Below, piece after piece: positions 23,301 to 32,064 of a stretch of 64,000 nucleotides of DNA. This stretch comes from CALRGE01 sp964360635 (lineage in GTDB: Bacteria > Patescibacteriota > Gracilibacteria > UBA1369 > 2-02-FULL-48-14): contig CAYHXO010000003.1 of the NCBI GenBank assembly GCA_964360635.1, positions 48,200-112,199 of the forward strand. The letters run 5' to 3'. Each line of letters starts with the position of its first letter. Positions within the stretch are counted from its first letter, which is position 1. The position numbers and the translations under genes were made by a program. The notes under the pieces were generated by a model. That model did no database searches. It worked only from the letters and a program-made list of their open reading frames with translations, and had not been told where the DNA came from.

Positions 23301-25167
23301 TGAACAACTTACATCAAAAATGGGCGCAGATATGCAAAGTGCAACACAAGTATATGTTGCAGGAGAAATGATGATTACAGCTGATGGTTATAAAACTATC
23401 TCGAAATCTGATTTTAAGAAAAAAGATAAATTGGAATCTATTAATGCTCAACTTGCAATTCAAGGTATGCAATTAATTCCAGTAGAAGCTGAAAATGGTG
23501 AGCATCGTTTAAGATTACGAGTGACAAAAGTGCACGGAAATGTTGATATTTTCACAGATGACGCAACCGGCATCGAAACATATCCATCAAGTAAAGGTGA
23601 CGTTCTGATAAACATAGAAGAAGCAGATCAGATTTCAATTCAAAGAATTGACAGTTGTAGCCAGATGCAAAAAGGCGGAGGTGTTTTAAACACTGAAATT
23701 TTTATTTCAGATGATATGAAAAAACCAACAGAACTGATAAGACGAAATAGCTCAGGTATGATTCATACAGAAAGCAACATAGCAAGTGGTCAAACACTTG
23801 ATGCAATATTCATTCCAAATAGTGAGAACGCTGCCGGATCATTCGATAGCGAAGCAGATGTAAAAGCTGCAGGAATCGAAATAAATGATCTATATGCAGA
23901 TATGCAAGAAGTAAAGGCCGCCGGTGACGAGATGGATAAAGCTTTGAGAAGTGAAAAATATGAGTCAGGACTTTCTAAGGAAAGTAAAGAAGCGATTGAA
24001 GGGACAAAAGATAAACCTGGATATGCTGATATAATACTTAGTAACCCTAAAGAGAAACTTGAGTACAAAAAACTTTCAGTAGCTATGGATAATGATGGCC
24101 TCAAAGGATTAATTGAAAGCAATTTACCAGGAGTACATTTAAACCCACAAGAAACAACATACTTACATCAAACATTGATGATTAAAAGTTTTACCGCAGC
24201 AAAACATGATGCGGAATTTGTTGAACATATAGAAAAATGGAATAGAACTGCATTAGAAAGTCAGCTGAAAGATAAAGGTATGAAACCAGTTGATGCTAAA
24301 AACATCTCAACAAAAATAATGAGTCACTATAGTGAATCATTAACAAAATGGTTTGCTAAAGGTTATGATGAAGCAAATTTCGGAAAATTCTCAATACCGA
24401 GTGGAGCGATCGTTCAAATTCAAGTCGGTACACAAAAAATTGAGGGTTATAGACAGGCTTTCTATCAACCTGAGGGTTCCCCATCAATACTTGGTGGTGT
24501 AAATCTTACGGACGATGCCTATCTAAAAGGTCCAATGGGATTAACTGATGAGGAAGCTAAACTCTTCCAAGATGCAATGACTGCCAGACTCTCACCTATG
24601 GAAACAACTGAGCAAGTATTGAAAAGCCAATTGGGATTGAGCGTACTATCTGCCTCTGAAATTATTTTTGGTGCTGATAAATGTAGGGAATTAGCAAAAA
24701 TTGTTAGTGATCCAAAACATTCAACTAAAGGATACGAGGCTACTTTCAAAGAATTTAATGATCTTGTCCACGAACTTAGAGAGAAAGGCAGAGTAACAAG
24801 ACCAGATGGAATGATATTAAATGTAAACTTAACAAAAGAAATGGGATTCTATGAAGCTTGCAGAAATTTCACAATGGTAATGGATGAAAAACTTTCAATT
24901 ACCGTTCCAAGAATGGCAGGAAGAGTGGAACTAACCTCATACATCACTGGCAAGAAACAAGCACATTATAACAACATAGCAGTTGCAACTTTCATAAGTA
25001 CAGATGAGAAAGTGAAGCCACCACATGAGGGCGGCAATGAAGAAGATGACGATGAAGCTGGAAAAGATGACGTAGGAGACCGTGACGCAGGCAAACCAGG
25101 TCACTTAGAAAATGGGGGGGCAGATATAGGAAACGCAGATGAAGATGGGCAAAACTCACCACTCTAA
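20386..25167 (+). CDS. Giant protein of unknown function (1593 residues)
   Basis: No family recognised. There is no signal peptide or obvious membrane anchor, so it is either cytosolic or exported by an unknown route. The first 750 residues are charged and helical. About 765-860 is a glycine-rich stretch with alternating polar and hydrophobic residues (GTLILAVDSTGNISVAIQ, then NLVLGAAAGAALD, FGLALVLGYELNL), suggestive of beta strands; a similar short stretch HGFGVAITVGFKG comes later. The end (about 1545-1593) is highly acidic, glycine-rich and encoded across a G7 tract. ATG at 20386 follows a good promoter; a second ATG (residue 24, MPSDADV) is possible. One base separates its stop from the next gene (TAATATG), so the two are coupled. 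Confidence 0.8.
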   Translation: MAIRCINYGFIKPFGKNVIFFAEMPSDADVKSTMEATKEKIKDDLSKLDESNKELMLRTMEAMAKVNKLDATSIEDIKEKIASIDYSETFLASPHSPSETEDQKKAITRCFFALNDRYDLSMPEVNGLRMMQKLAGAKVEEREKHTVPAGLQYLKKGGQNLDETKLDSEFQDGSTYKIDFGGDKTAEQNVSLKEMLPTGISFVKITGADGKVRGWASTESAKGNDFRYYKVEKGFEKLMGKHASVLQNYTIETNYQGDISAGRTEVSEEEKAKIDADAQAVLDEAGDPEVLQRIEDKEKIAEYETTLVAETKEEDFTEYWKIKDDFSKNAKILIPESIQKMDPEQFAADLPYMAHGREVGEALTQLDPSRQIQDVYSGIRSRKLGANHISLDEISLSIKGKHNWEISNQIPNEDSFKEIIILDVIESNEKHTSKRAEIVKLVSNATGFDNSQIEAVLDNRATVIEKKKSFEEVKSFIAASAKLMREVPKLEPKEKADTYDEKFIIKDLGQVETVAKFIFPDHASKGPVAFRTFLQKILGKGKGTISMENLHSRTGIVGNDLERTASGESRYVQLVASAIGFGPEGEPVVNKEVFVAKLNELRKLGLDNVASSSNKDLIARSEDPANKEYLDKPITNDYIFGATAEGVTELERDLMQLGFSRNTEIQRVTDIHEYSEAQKKYPEIFAGLDPVRTPILSAIVKSNPEISEADLKKTSDIVKENMLIMAGVSYHQQIVDDQRNVTNHPGKTVTDIVHGAIAKTFDTPAGTLILAVDSTGNISVAIQNEQKLDKKGRVRLEETAGVSAGLDGTRVGGSIMLKISPDKYLEHNLVLGAAAGAALDRNPGFGLALVLGYELNLEGTQARLEAKYSQDPELNAKLDAEYKAFEAELIAKNVPPALREALLANTTKFVEDNRSGQAVNDMPKVVLKQAQVAITEHGFGVAITVGFKGKNEIFYSIPEQPDQNESAHAKIYEQLTSKMGADMQSATQVYVAGEMMITADGYKTISKSDFKKKDKLESINAQLAIQGMQLIPVEAENGEHRLRLRVTKVHGNVDIFTDDATGIETYPSSKGDVLINIEEADQISIQRIDSCSQMQKGGGVLNTEIFISDDMKKPTELIRRNSSGMIHTESNIASGQTLDAIFIPNSENAAGSFDSEADVKAAGIEINDLYADMQEVKAAGDEMDKALRSEKYESGLSKESKEAIEGTKDKPGYADIILSNPKEKLEYKKLSVAMDNDGLKGLIESNLPGVHLNPQETTYLHQTLMIKSFTAAKHDAEFVEHIEKWNRTALESQLKDKGMKPVDAKNISTKIMSHYSESLTKWFAKGYDEANFGKFSIPSGAIVQIQVGTQKIEGYRQAFYQPEGSPSILGGVNLTDDAYLKGPMGLTDEEAKLFQDAMTARLSPMETTEQVLKSQLGLSVLSASEIIFGADKCRELAKIVSDPKHSTKGYEATFKEFNDLVHELREKGRVTRPDGMILNVNLTKEMGFYEACRNFTMVMDEKLSITVPRMAGRVELTSYITGKKQAHYNNIAVATFISTDEKVKPPHEGGNEEDDDEAGKDDVGDRDAGKPGHLENGGADIGNADEDGQNSPL
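25114..25120 (+). repeat. G7 homopolymer in the 3' end of the giant gene
   Basis: Seven Gs inside the coding sequence, encoding part of ENGGADIG. Gain or loss of one G would replace or cut the last 15 residues (stop within 7-9 codons). It would also change how translation is coupled to the lipoprotein gene. Confidence 0.5.
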
Positions 25168-25168
25168 T

Positions 25169-25318
25169 ATGAAAAAATCTATAATTATCATCGCATTAGT
25201 TACCACATTGATTACAGCATGTTCAAAAAATGAACCCGTCAGTAATTCTACCAAAATGGAGCCAAAACCAATAAGTTCTGACACCGGAGCTCAAATTATT
25301 TCTCCGGACTTGAAATGA
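25169..25318 (+). CDS. Small lipoprotein (49 residues)
   Basis: Starts one base after the giant gene stop and ends by ATGA overlap with the next start. The signal MKKSIIIIALVTTLITAC ends in lipobox ITAC, leaving a mature peptide of about 32 residues (SKNEPVSNSTKMEPKPIS...), rich in serine, proline and lysine. Too short for an enzyme. It may anchor or chaperone one of the large neighbours at the membrane; that is inference from position. Confidence 0.75.
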   Translation: MKKSIIIIALVTTLITACSKNEPVSNSTKMEPKPISSDTGAQIISPDLK

Positions 25319-28300
25319 AAATAAGAAAACTAATAGCTATCGCAGTAACTTCAATCGCAATCGGAATATTTTCGGGTTCACTTTTAGTTTCTGCCATTGA
25401 TTCACCAAGTAAGACCACATCATCCAGATCTGGAAGTGATGGTATGGGACTTTCAGGAAGTGATAAATCAGGAAGTTTCACATGTGATGATGTTGAATAT
25501 GAAGACAGTGCATGGCACGAACATGGATACAGGAATGAGACTGATCCTGACGCAGGATATGAAAGTTATCTTAGAATTTTTCATCTTAGAATTTATTTAG
25601 ATCAAAATTTTGTAGATAACATTGATACAAGTTCATTACTTTGTAGTACTTCAACAGAATACGTATCGTGTAATGGTGGAACAAGTAGTGAAGCAGATGG
25701 TGACGCACAGGGCGGAACTAAAGTAACCTATAACCGAAATACTTCGAGTGACGATATTTATTCAGATTATTCCTCATATCCATATTACGTAGATTGGGAA
25801 TTTGGAACTGAATCACCAAGTAGTGCACACTTTTTACCAGGTAAAAACGAGACATACTCTGAAAATAGAAATGGTGCCAGCGTATCATGGACAACAGATG
25901 ACCGTGACATGGCTGAAACAATTGCTTTCACATTCAAAGAGGGAACAAAAGATGCCACTGTAAAAACCCAATCAGCATCATATGTAAAATTTTGGGAATA
26001 TGACACAAGTTGTGGGACATGGGATGATTTCACAAATTGCTGGGAAGCAGTGACTGAAGATGATACTGGTGAAAGTGACTATCATTGGAACGTGGAAACA
26101 ACAACCAACACAACAACTTACACCTGTGAAGGTGCAACTTGTGATCATTTAGAAATAACCCCCGATGAAGTCGGCGTAGACAATCTCTACACAAGTACAG
26201 ATTTCGAAGTTACAGCATACGATTCAGACGGTAATGACATCACTTCAGATTTAGAAGATGAAGACGGATTTGATTACACTGCGACAGGAGACGGCGGATT
26301 TTCAAAATTACTGAGTTTTAAAACATTTCAAACCCTTAGTGGCGCCGACTCAACTCAAACCTACAAAAATGCAGGCGCAGGTGATTCTTTCACCGTAGAA
26401 GCAGTGGGTTATGAAGATACTTGTAATGTGGAAATTATTTTCCCTTACTGCAAGGATCTAAGCGTCAACGAGCCAACAATGCCAATATTCTCATCTGCTC
26501 CTTATACAACAGATATTGATGTTGATGTGACCGCCTCAAACGGTGAAGTTTGGCCTTTCGACATAACTTATTCATCAGATGATTCTGACGCTACTTTTGA
26601 CGGAGAAAACTCACCTTACACAACAACAGAAACAAACGTTGCCTATTCAAGTTCAGTAAGCTCTGAAGTTGACATTGCAGCAGACCACGACGACGCAGGT
26701 CTTTGTAAAGCAGATTTCTCTTACACAATTACTACACCACAATATTGTACTGATATAACTTTATCAGAAAAAGATGCGAGCAACTGCTGGGCATACACAA
26801 TAAATTCAGAAGGAATTGTGCCAGGAATCTCAGCTGCAGGTTACACAGATGAAACAAAAACAACCTCATTAAGTGGAGTCACAGCAACAACACCAACACT
26901 AGACTCAACTGACAATTTATACAAAGGTGAAATCTGCTGGCCTGAATATGAAGAAGGAAATTACTTGTACGCTTATGTACCAGGTTTCTTCCCATTCTGT
27001 GAAGGTGACTTTATTGAAGAAGTTACACCTCCAACACCTGCTCAATACTGCACTCTTTTGGAACTAGAAAGAGTTGATTCCACAAATTGCTGGACTTATG
27101 ACATTTCAAATAGTCTATCATTTCAAGGCACTCTATACGCAGAAGGTTACACAGACTCAAGCCAAACTACAGCCGCTACAACAAAACTAAAAATTGATAG
27201 TGAATCATTTGCTAACCCAGCAAGTACAACACTTCAAAATCTAACAAGCGATTACGCAGGTAAAATTTGCTGGCCAGATTATGAAGTTGGAAATTATCTT
27301 AAAGTTTATGTTGAAGATGAAGATTCATGTACAGCGGATTACGTAGAAAGCGTAGAAACACCTGCAATTTGTAACGACATTGAAGTAACACCTTCAAGCG
27401 GAAATTGCTGGACTTATGAACTTAATAACGAAGCAGATTTCAACGGTACACTTTGTGCTGCAGGTTACACAGACAACACAAAAGCAACAACAAACGGTAC
27501 AATTACAATTTATGATGAACGTGAAGAGTCAGTAAGTGGAAACACAGCGTGCGTGGAATTAAAAAATCCAAAAAGCATATATGAAGGTTCGATCTGCTGG
27601 CCAGAATACGTAAAAGGAAATTACTTAGATGTATACGTGAAAGATCAAAACATGTGTCTTTATAATTATGAAGACACAAGCCCAGAAGAAGAAACTCCAC
27701 CGGAAACTCCAGGGGGAACTAGTGGTGGTGGAGCTCCAACAGGAGGCTACACAAGTGGTGGAGGAGTAGTAATCGAGACACCGGTAGATGTGGTGATCCC
27801 TGAAACAACTGTAATCACTTATCCTGAACTTTCAGGAACACTTTCAAAATATGTTTACACATTCAACTTCGCTGATCAGAAAAAATTGGAGCCGGATGTG
27901 GATAGAAATATGTTTCCTTCACATGATTTAGATTATGCATTTTACACACTTGAATATGACCCTGAAGAAGGTGAATCATACATCACTTTCGGTGATGACA
28001 TGTGGATAGCGGAAATAAAGGGATACTTTGGTAACGGTGAAACATCAAAAGGAAATGTTGAGCTATTATCAGATACAAGCGAATTAAGCACATATGAATC
28101 TACAAAAAGATTAGGCTTAACCGACGCTCTTGAATCAGGTTCAGATGACATTGGAAATGCAGCAATTGATAGATATTGGATTCCATATATTAGTAACGAT
28201 AACGGAAATAAAACTGAGATATTTGATTGTACTTCATACCCTAACAATGTTTGTTATAATCCAGATTATAATCCTCTAAATACAAGCAATGTCTTAATTC

Positions 28301-29382
28301 AAAATGCAGATCTTTTAAATGAAGATGAAGTGATAAGAATTAGATATGTTGGTAGAGTTCACCAAACAGATGGACTTTGTGAACGTGAAACAAATTCTGA
28401 CGGAACTGTAGATGCATGTTTAACAGAAACATTCGACAACAATGGATATGTAATTGCATATGGTGGTTATCAAGGAATTACTGCGCAAGCAAAAATCGTA
28501 GTTTTATGTCAGTATATTGTGACTAGAAATGCAGGTGACGTTTATCTTGATGATGTATTACCAAGCGGTAGTGATATTTCATGTATTAACTGGGGCGAGG
28601 TAACTGAAGGTGAAGAATACGCCAACATTGAAGGAATTATTGTTAATAACTATTCCATAGATACTACTGCCGGATTCTGTAATGGAACTGATTCATCATC
28701 AGACAACTTCATCAGTAACTTAAGTTCTTATGTTTGCGAGATCTTCAGTACGGTTAGTGAAATCTGGGACTCTGCAACTATCACTGAAATTACAGTAGAG
28801 CATGTTTATGAAGAAGTTAGGAACGCAGAAACAATACAAACCCAGCAAGGGTTGTATAATCATAGTTTCAACTCTTGGAAAGAACTTCAACAAATATTAA
28901 CAAATCAAAACAATTCTGATAGTGGAATCTTATATTATCTAGGTACTGGTGAGACAGATGTAATCACTTTAAATTCTAAAATGGAAGTGGAAGAAGGTGC
29001 ATGGACTTTAATTGTTGAAAATGCAACGCTTAGAATTAACGAAGATGTCGTATACTTGAATAACACTTATGAGTCATCAGTCGCTTTCATAGTCATCAAT
29101 GGAGATATTGATATCGGCGTTGGTGCAGAAATTCTAAATGGTGTTTACTACACTGATCAAGGATTCACAGGAGATTGGAGAAGTCCTGTAACTGGCCAGC
29201 TCACAATCTATGGTTCGATCTATGGTGATGTTAGCGAACTACTTACAAAAGCAAACTACGTCGGCTCACCTAACCTAGATGGTGGTGGAATCGTGGTGTA
29301 TTACGATAGCCGAATTTTGCTTAACACTCCTCCAGGACTTGCAGAATACGTGGATGTAAACAGCGAACAGGCGGTGAACTAA
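25315..29382 (+). CDS. Large secreted surface protein with five cysteine-bracketed repeats
   Basis: 1355 residues, exported by a Sec signal (MKIRKLIAIAVTSIAIGIF..., cleavage likely after LLVSA). After an acidic, serine/threonine-rich N-terminal region come five tandem modules that begin near Cys276, Cys379, Cys478, Cys579 and Cys686, about 100 residues apart. Each opens like C-x-x-(L/I) and closes with a C-x-A-D-(Y/F)-like strand; the last three share NCW-(T/A)-Y, AAGYTD/AEGYTD and ICWP-(E/D)-Y-x3-GNYL. A proline/glycine linker (about 791-819) leads to a C-terminal part of about 530 residues with a beta-helix-like end (AFIVINGDIDIGVGAEILNG). No LPXTG or terminal membrane anchor. Probably an extracellular structural or adhesive protein. 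The ATG overlaps the lipoprotein stop. Confidence 0.8.
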   Translation: MKIRKLIAIAVTSIAIGIFSGSLLVSAIDSPSKTTSSRSGSDGMGLSGSDKSGSFTCDDVEYEDSAWHEHGYRNETDPDAGYESYLRIFHLRIYLDQNFVDNIDTSSLLCSTSTEYVSCNGGTSSEADGDAQGGTKVTYNRNTSSDDIYSDYSSYPYYVDWEFGTESPSSAHFLPGKNETYSENRNGASVSWTTDDRDMAETIAFTFKEGTKDATVKTQSASYVKFWEYDTSCGTWDDFTNCWEAVTEDDTGESDYHWNVETTTNTTTYTCEGATCDHLEITPDEVGVDNLYTSTDFEVTAYDSDGNDITSDLEDEDGFDYTATGDGGFSKLLSFKTFQTLSGADSTQTYKNAGAGDSFTVEAVGYEDTCNVEIIFPYCKDLSVNEPTMPIFSSAPYTTDIDVDVTASNGEVWPFDITYSSDDSDATFDGENSPYTTTETNVAYSSSVSSEVDIAADHDDAGLCKADFSYTITTPQYCTDITLSEKDASNCWAYTINSEGIVPGISAAGYTDETKTTSLSGVTATTPTLDSTDNLYKGEICWPEYEEGNYLYAYVPGFFPFCEGDFIEEVTPPTPAQYCTLLELERVDSTNCWTYDISNSLSFQGTLYAEGYTDSSQTTAATTKLKIDSESFANPASTTLQNLTSDYAGKICWPDYEVGNYLKVYVEDEDSCTADYVESVETPAICNDIEVTPSSGNCWTYELNNEADFNGTLCAAGYTDNTKATTNGTITIYDEREESVSGNTACVELKNPKSIYEGSICWPEYVKGNYLDVYVKDQNMCLYNYEDTSPEEETPPETPGGTSGGGAPTGGYTSGGGVVIETPVDVVIPETTVITYPELSGTLSKYVYTFNFADQKKLEPDVDRNMFPSHDLDYAFYTLEYDPEEGESYITFGDDMWIAEIKGYFGNGETSKGNVELLSDTSELSTYESTKRLGLTDALESGSDDIGNAAIDRYWIPYISNDNGNKTEIFDCTSYPNNVCYNPDYNPLNTSNVLIQNADLLNEDEVIRIRYVGRVHQTDGLCERETNSDGTVDACLTETFDNNGYVIAYGGYQGITAQAKIVVLCQYIVTRNAGDVYLDDVLPSGSDISCINWGEVTEGEEYANIEGIIVNNYSIDTTAGFCNGTDSSSDNFISNLSSYVCEIFSTVSEIWDSATITEITVEHVYEEVRNAETIQTQQGLYNHSFNSWKELQQILTNQNNSDSGILYYLGTGETDVITLNSKMEVEEGAWTLIVENATLRINEDVVYLNNTYESSVAFIVINGDIDIGVGAEILNGVYYTDQGFTGDWRSPVTGQLTIYGSIYGDVSELLTKANYVGSPNLDGGGIVVYYDSRILLNTPPGLAEYVDVNSEQAVN
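26140..27675 (+). repeat. Five tandem ~100-residue coding repeats
   Basis: Module boundaries at cysteine codons near 26140, 26449, 26746, 27049 and 27370. Spacings of 99-107 codons are regular. Modules 3-5 are closest in sequence, and modules 1-2 keep only the cysteine brackets and strand pattern, as expected of an older duplication of an Ig-like domain. Confidence 0.65.
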
Positions 29383-29474
29383 AATCAATTTCTGCGCTCG
29401 CAACCCTCTTAAATTTCGAAATGCCACTTGCTATAAACATAAAGTAGAGTAGGATTCGATCTCTTATAATATTT

Positions 29475-30023
29475 ATGGAACAACCAAGCCAAGAAATTCT
29501 TGCCGTAGAGTTTATGAAGATTAAAAATAGTTTAATCTATCTTGCTTGGCAATTTACTAAAAATGAACAAGATGCAGAAGAAATAGTTTCACAGGTCATC
29601 GAAAGGTTTCTTGTTATGATAAATAACGGTGAGCTAAAAATGTATAACGCAAATTATAAAACATACCTGCACATAGCCGTACGAAATCGTGCTTTCAATT
29701 TAATAAGAGACAGGAAAAGACGACGCAAGATAATTGATTCCCATGAATGGCAAGAGGCTTCAAACTCAAATCAGGAAGCCGAATTGAACCTCAAGCAATT
29801 AACCGATTTATATTTACAATCACTTGAATCACTTCCTGATCATCAAAGCGAAGTCCTAAAACTTAGAACTTTAGAAGATTGTAGCTATGAAGAGATAACG
29901 GAAAGACAAGGTGTAAAAATGGGAACAGTTATGTCACGTTTATCAAGAGCAAGAAAAGCGATTGCTGAAGTTATTAACTTGAATCCTGACTACGACGACT
30001 TACGAGATTTCAAAATTCTCTAA
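29475..30023 (+). CDS. ECF-like RNA polymerase sigma factor
   Basis: 182 residues. Region 2 is in LIYLAWQFTKNEQDAEEIVSQ and YKTYLHIAVRNRAFNLIRD; region 4 is LPDHQSEVLKLRTLEDCSYEEI followed by GTVMSRLSRARKAI, a standard sigma70 region 4 helix-turn-helix. Regions 1 and 3 are absent. It lies 92 bp after the large secreted protein gene, on the same strand. No adjacent anti-sigma factor is seen. A TATAAT lies at 29465-29470, only 4 bp before the ATG, without a matching -35. It may control the upstream locus, which is untested. Confidence 0.85.
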   Translation: MEQPSQEILAVEFMKIKNSLIYLAWQFTKNEQDAEEIVSQVIERFLVMINNGELKMYNANYKTYLHIAVRNRAFNLIRDRKRRRKIIDSHEWQEASNSNQEAELNLKQLTDLYLQSLESLPDHQSEVLKLRTLEDCSYEEITERQGVKMGTVMSRLSRARKAIAEVINLNPDYDDLRDFKIL

Positions 30024-30208
30024 GACGCTAGGTCTCCGCTTGAATTAGTTAGAACATAGGTTAATCTACTCCTTCTATTTAGTAAGTCTTCCAAACCTTC
30101 AACCGAAGATGGGATTCTTCCGGCATTTACAGCCGTTTTAATTTTCGCAGAAATTTCTGATTCCAGATCGTTTCGCTCTTCTAGAATACTTTTTATATTT
30201 AAATTCAT
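30020..30208 (-). CDS. Small charged protein of unknown function
   Basis: 62 residues, helical with coiled-coil character (ILEERNDLESEISAKIKTA and LEDLLNRRSRLTYVL). Overlaps the convergent sigma gene stop by 4 bp. Supported by a plausible promoter upstream (TAGACA 30253-30258, 16 bp, TATAGT 30231-30236 on the minus strand). It could be an effector or anti-sigma-like partner of the neighbouring sigma factor, but only position suggests this. Confidence 0.5.
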   Translation of the reverse strand: MNLNIKSILEERNDLESEISAKIKTAVNAGRIPSSVEGLEDLLNRRSRLTYVLTNSSGDLAS

Positions 30209-30293
30209 AATGTTATCTTAAGTAGCCTCCACTATAATAGATAATTTTTATTTGTCTAGAGGATTTTTAGCCGCACCGTGATAGAATCGGCAT

Positions 30294-31244
30294 ATGAAAA
30301 TAGAAAATTTAACTTTCATGTACGGAGAAGACAGTTTTTCTCTTCAAAAAGAAGTCGACCGTTGGAAAAAAGGTTTCATTGAAAAACACGGTGATTTGAA
30401 CCTGTTAGAAATTGCAAACGGTGAAATTGAAGTGGCAGAACTCCGATCTAACATCAGCTCACTCCCCTTTCTTGGTGAAAAACGACTGATAATCCTGAAA
30501 GATTGCTTAAAAAAAGCTGAATTAAAAGAAGCACTGGTAGATATTCCTAGTTCAACAGTAGTTTTGATTGCGGAAACAAATCCACCTGATAAACGTACTT
30601 CCCTTTTCAAACATCTTTCTGTGGTGGCTACTGTCCGACTTTTCCTTCCTCCAAAAGGCGCACAACTTCGCACTTGGGTGGAAAGACGCGCAGAATTTCA
30701 TGTGGGGCATATTGATGGAAACGCAGCAGCATATCTAATTAATATTTGCGGTGAAAATCTTTGGAATCTTGATAATGAAATACAAAAACTTTGTCTCTAT
30801 TCACGCGGCGATACAATTTCAATCGAGAAAATTGATGAACTTGTAAGTGGAAACATACAAGAATCCATTTTCAAAATGATTGACGAGCTTTCGCAAAAAA
30901 GAGTTGCGGAAGTTTTACGGCTACTCCGCCAACTTCAAGAACAGGGTGAAGAAGCAGGTTTTGTTTTTGCAATGATAGCTCGCCAATTCAGGCTGATGCT
31001 CGAAGTAAAAGCACTCCTAGAAGATCGATACAATCCGAACATGCTCGCTTCACGACTGGGAATTGCTCCTTTTGTTGCTACCATCGTGAGCCGCCAATGC
31101 AAAAATTTCACTTATGGCGAACTCCGGAAAGTGATCTCGGGTTTGTTGAAAATCGACCGCCGACTCAAAACCGGACTGCTTGAACTCAGCATAAAAAACC
31201 AAGACCATTATTTGTTGGAGATTGAACGCTTGTTTGTTGGATGA
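30294..31244 (+). CDS. holA: DNA polymerase III delta subunit
   Basis: Clamp-loader subunit that opens the sliding clamp. 316 residues. The family N-terminus (NLTFMYGEDSFSLQKEVDRW), the inner pattern SLPFLGEKRLIILKDC and the C-terminal domain (EAGFVFAMIARQFRLMLEVK) are typical; the Walker motifs are degenerate, as in other delta subunits. It overlaps the convergent DUF3592-like gene by 37 bp. Confidence 0.92.
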   Translation: MKIENLTFMYGEDSFSLQKEVDRWKKGFIEKHGDLNLLEIANGEIEVAELRSNISSLPFLGEKRLIILKDCLKKAELKEALVDIPSSTVVLIAETNPPDKRTSLFKHLSVVATVRLFLPPKGAQLRTWVERRAEFHVGHIDGNAAAYLINICGENLWNLDNEIQKLCLYSRGDTISIEKIDELVSGNIQESIFKMIDELSQKRVAEVLRLLRQLQEQGEEAGFVFAMIARQFRLMLEVKALLEDRYNPNMLASRLGIAPFVATIVSRQCKNFTYGELRKVISGLLKIDRRLKTGLLELSIKNQDHYLLEIERLFVG

Positions 31245-31777
31245 TAAAAAATCATCGCGATTTGATAGATTGCGAAAATCACTAGAAAAGTAATACCAGG
31301 CATAAAAATCAAGAAAATAAACCAGAAATGAAGCTCATCTTCTTGATTTAGCACTGATTCCTCAGGTTCTCCAGGATCATAATATATTGTGGTGTTATCT
31401 CCAGGTTGCAGATAAGTTTCTTTAAAAGCATCGGCTTCTTTTGTCATAATTGAGTCTTTCACCGCCCGCCATGGCCATTTTTTAACCTCGAATTGATTAG
31501 AATATTGCTCAGCATCCACAGAATAATATGCCTTCATGTATAGAAAAACCCCACCGTCATACATTCCATCTCCGGTTTTTCCATTTGTCGCTCGTGGTGG
31601 ATCAATATAAACGTAAGTTTCAGTAACGGTAGCCTCTGCCGGAAGGTAAGAACCACCAAAAACCTGCAGTTGTATTTTTTTGCCTTCTTGAGTGGAAACT
31701 AGCCAGAACATAGCGATAACTAAGAGCACTGAAAGCAGAGCCAGTAATACAGATTTGATCCTAAGAATATTTTTCAT
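31208..31777 (-). CDS. DUF3592-like membrane protein
   Basis: 189 residues from the ATG at 31777. A hydrophobic segment near the N-terminus and another near the C-terminus flank an extracytoplasmic domain with TTIYYDPGEPEESVLNQED, the pattern typical of DUF3592. Role unknown. An upstream in-frame ATG at 31795 overlaps a TATAAT box (31787-31792 on this strand) that would start transcription near 31780, so 31777 is the likelier start and the leader very short. Confidence 0.7.
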   Translation of the reverse strand: MKNILRIKSVLLALLSVLLVIAMFWLVSTQEGKKIQLQVFGGSYLPAEATVTETYVYIDPPRATNGKTGDGMYDGGVFLYMKAYYSVDAEQYSNQFEVKKWPWRAVKDSIMTKEADAFKETYLQPGDNTTIYYDPGEPEESVLNQEDELHFWFIFLIFMPGITFLVIFAIYQIAMIFYHPTNKRSISNK

Positions 31778-31817
31778 ACGGATGGGATTATACATTAAAG
31801 TATAATATAATTAGATC

Positions 31818-32037
31818 ATGAAACGGTTAGACTTAAAATTAGACGACCTAGATTCATCCATTGAAAGAATGGATATGCTCTTAGGTAGCATAGACCCGAA
31901 GCAACTTCCAAGTTTAAAAGAACAACTTAAATTCCTCTGAACAAGTAAAGCTGTTAAACCAACAGTACACTGAACTGTACATTTCAACACAAGCACAACC
32001 TGCAAAAATCTGTGCACAAGCAGGAATGTATATTTAA
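31818..32037 (+). pseudogene. Small two-frame ORF, frameshifted or read by +1 frameshift
   Basis: A TATAAT (31801-31806) precedes an ATG at 31818 and a 40-codon frame (MKRLDLKLDDLDSSIERM...) ending CTC-TGA at 31940. In the +1 frame the sequence continues as convincing protein (EQVKLLNQQYTELYISTQA, PAKICAQAGMYI) to a TAA at 32035-32037. The join CTC-TGA resembles the CTT-TGA site where prfB shifts +1, so programmed frameshifting is possible. A one-base indel in a decaying gene is more conservative. About 73 residues if joined; family unknown. Confidence 0.4.
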
Positions 32038-32064
32038 ATGTACATTTCGGAATCCCACGCATGA

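Noticed and set aside
31811..32062. Minus-strand 83-codon ORF
   Set aside because: It is antisense to the better plus-strand two-frame ORF, has cysteine-rich unconserved-looking text and no promoter or ribosome site.
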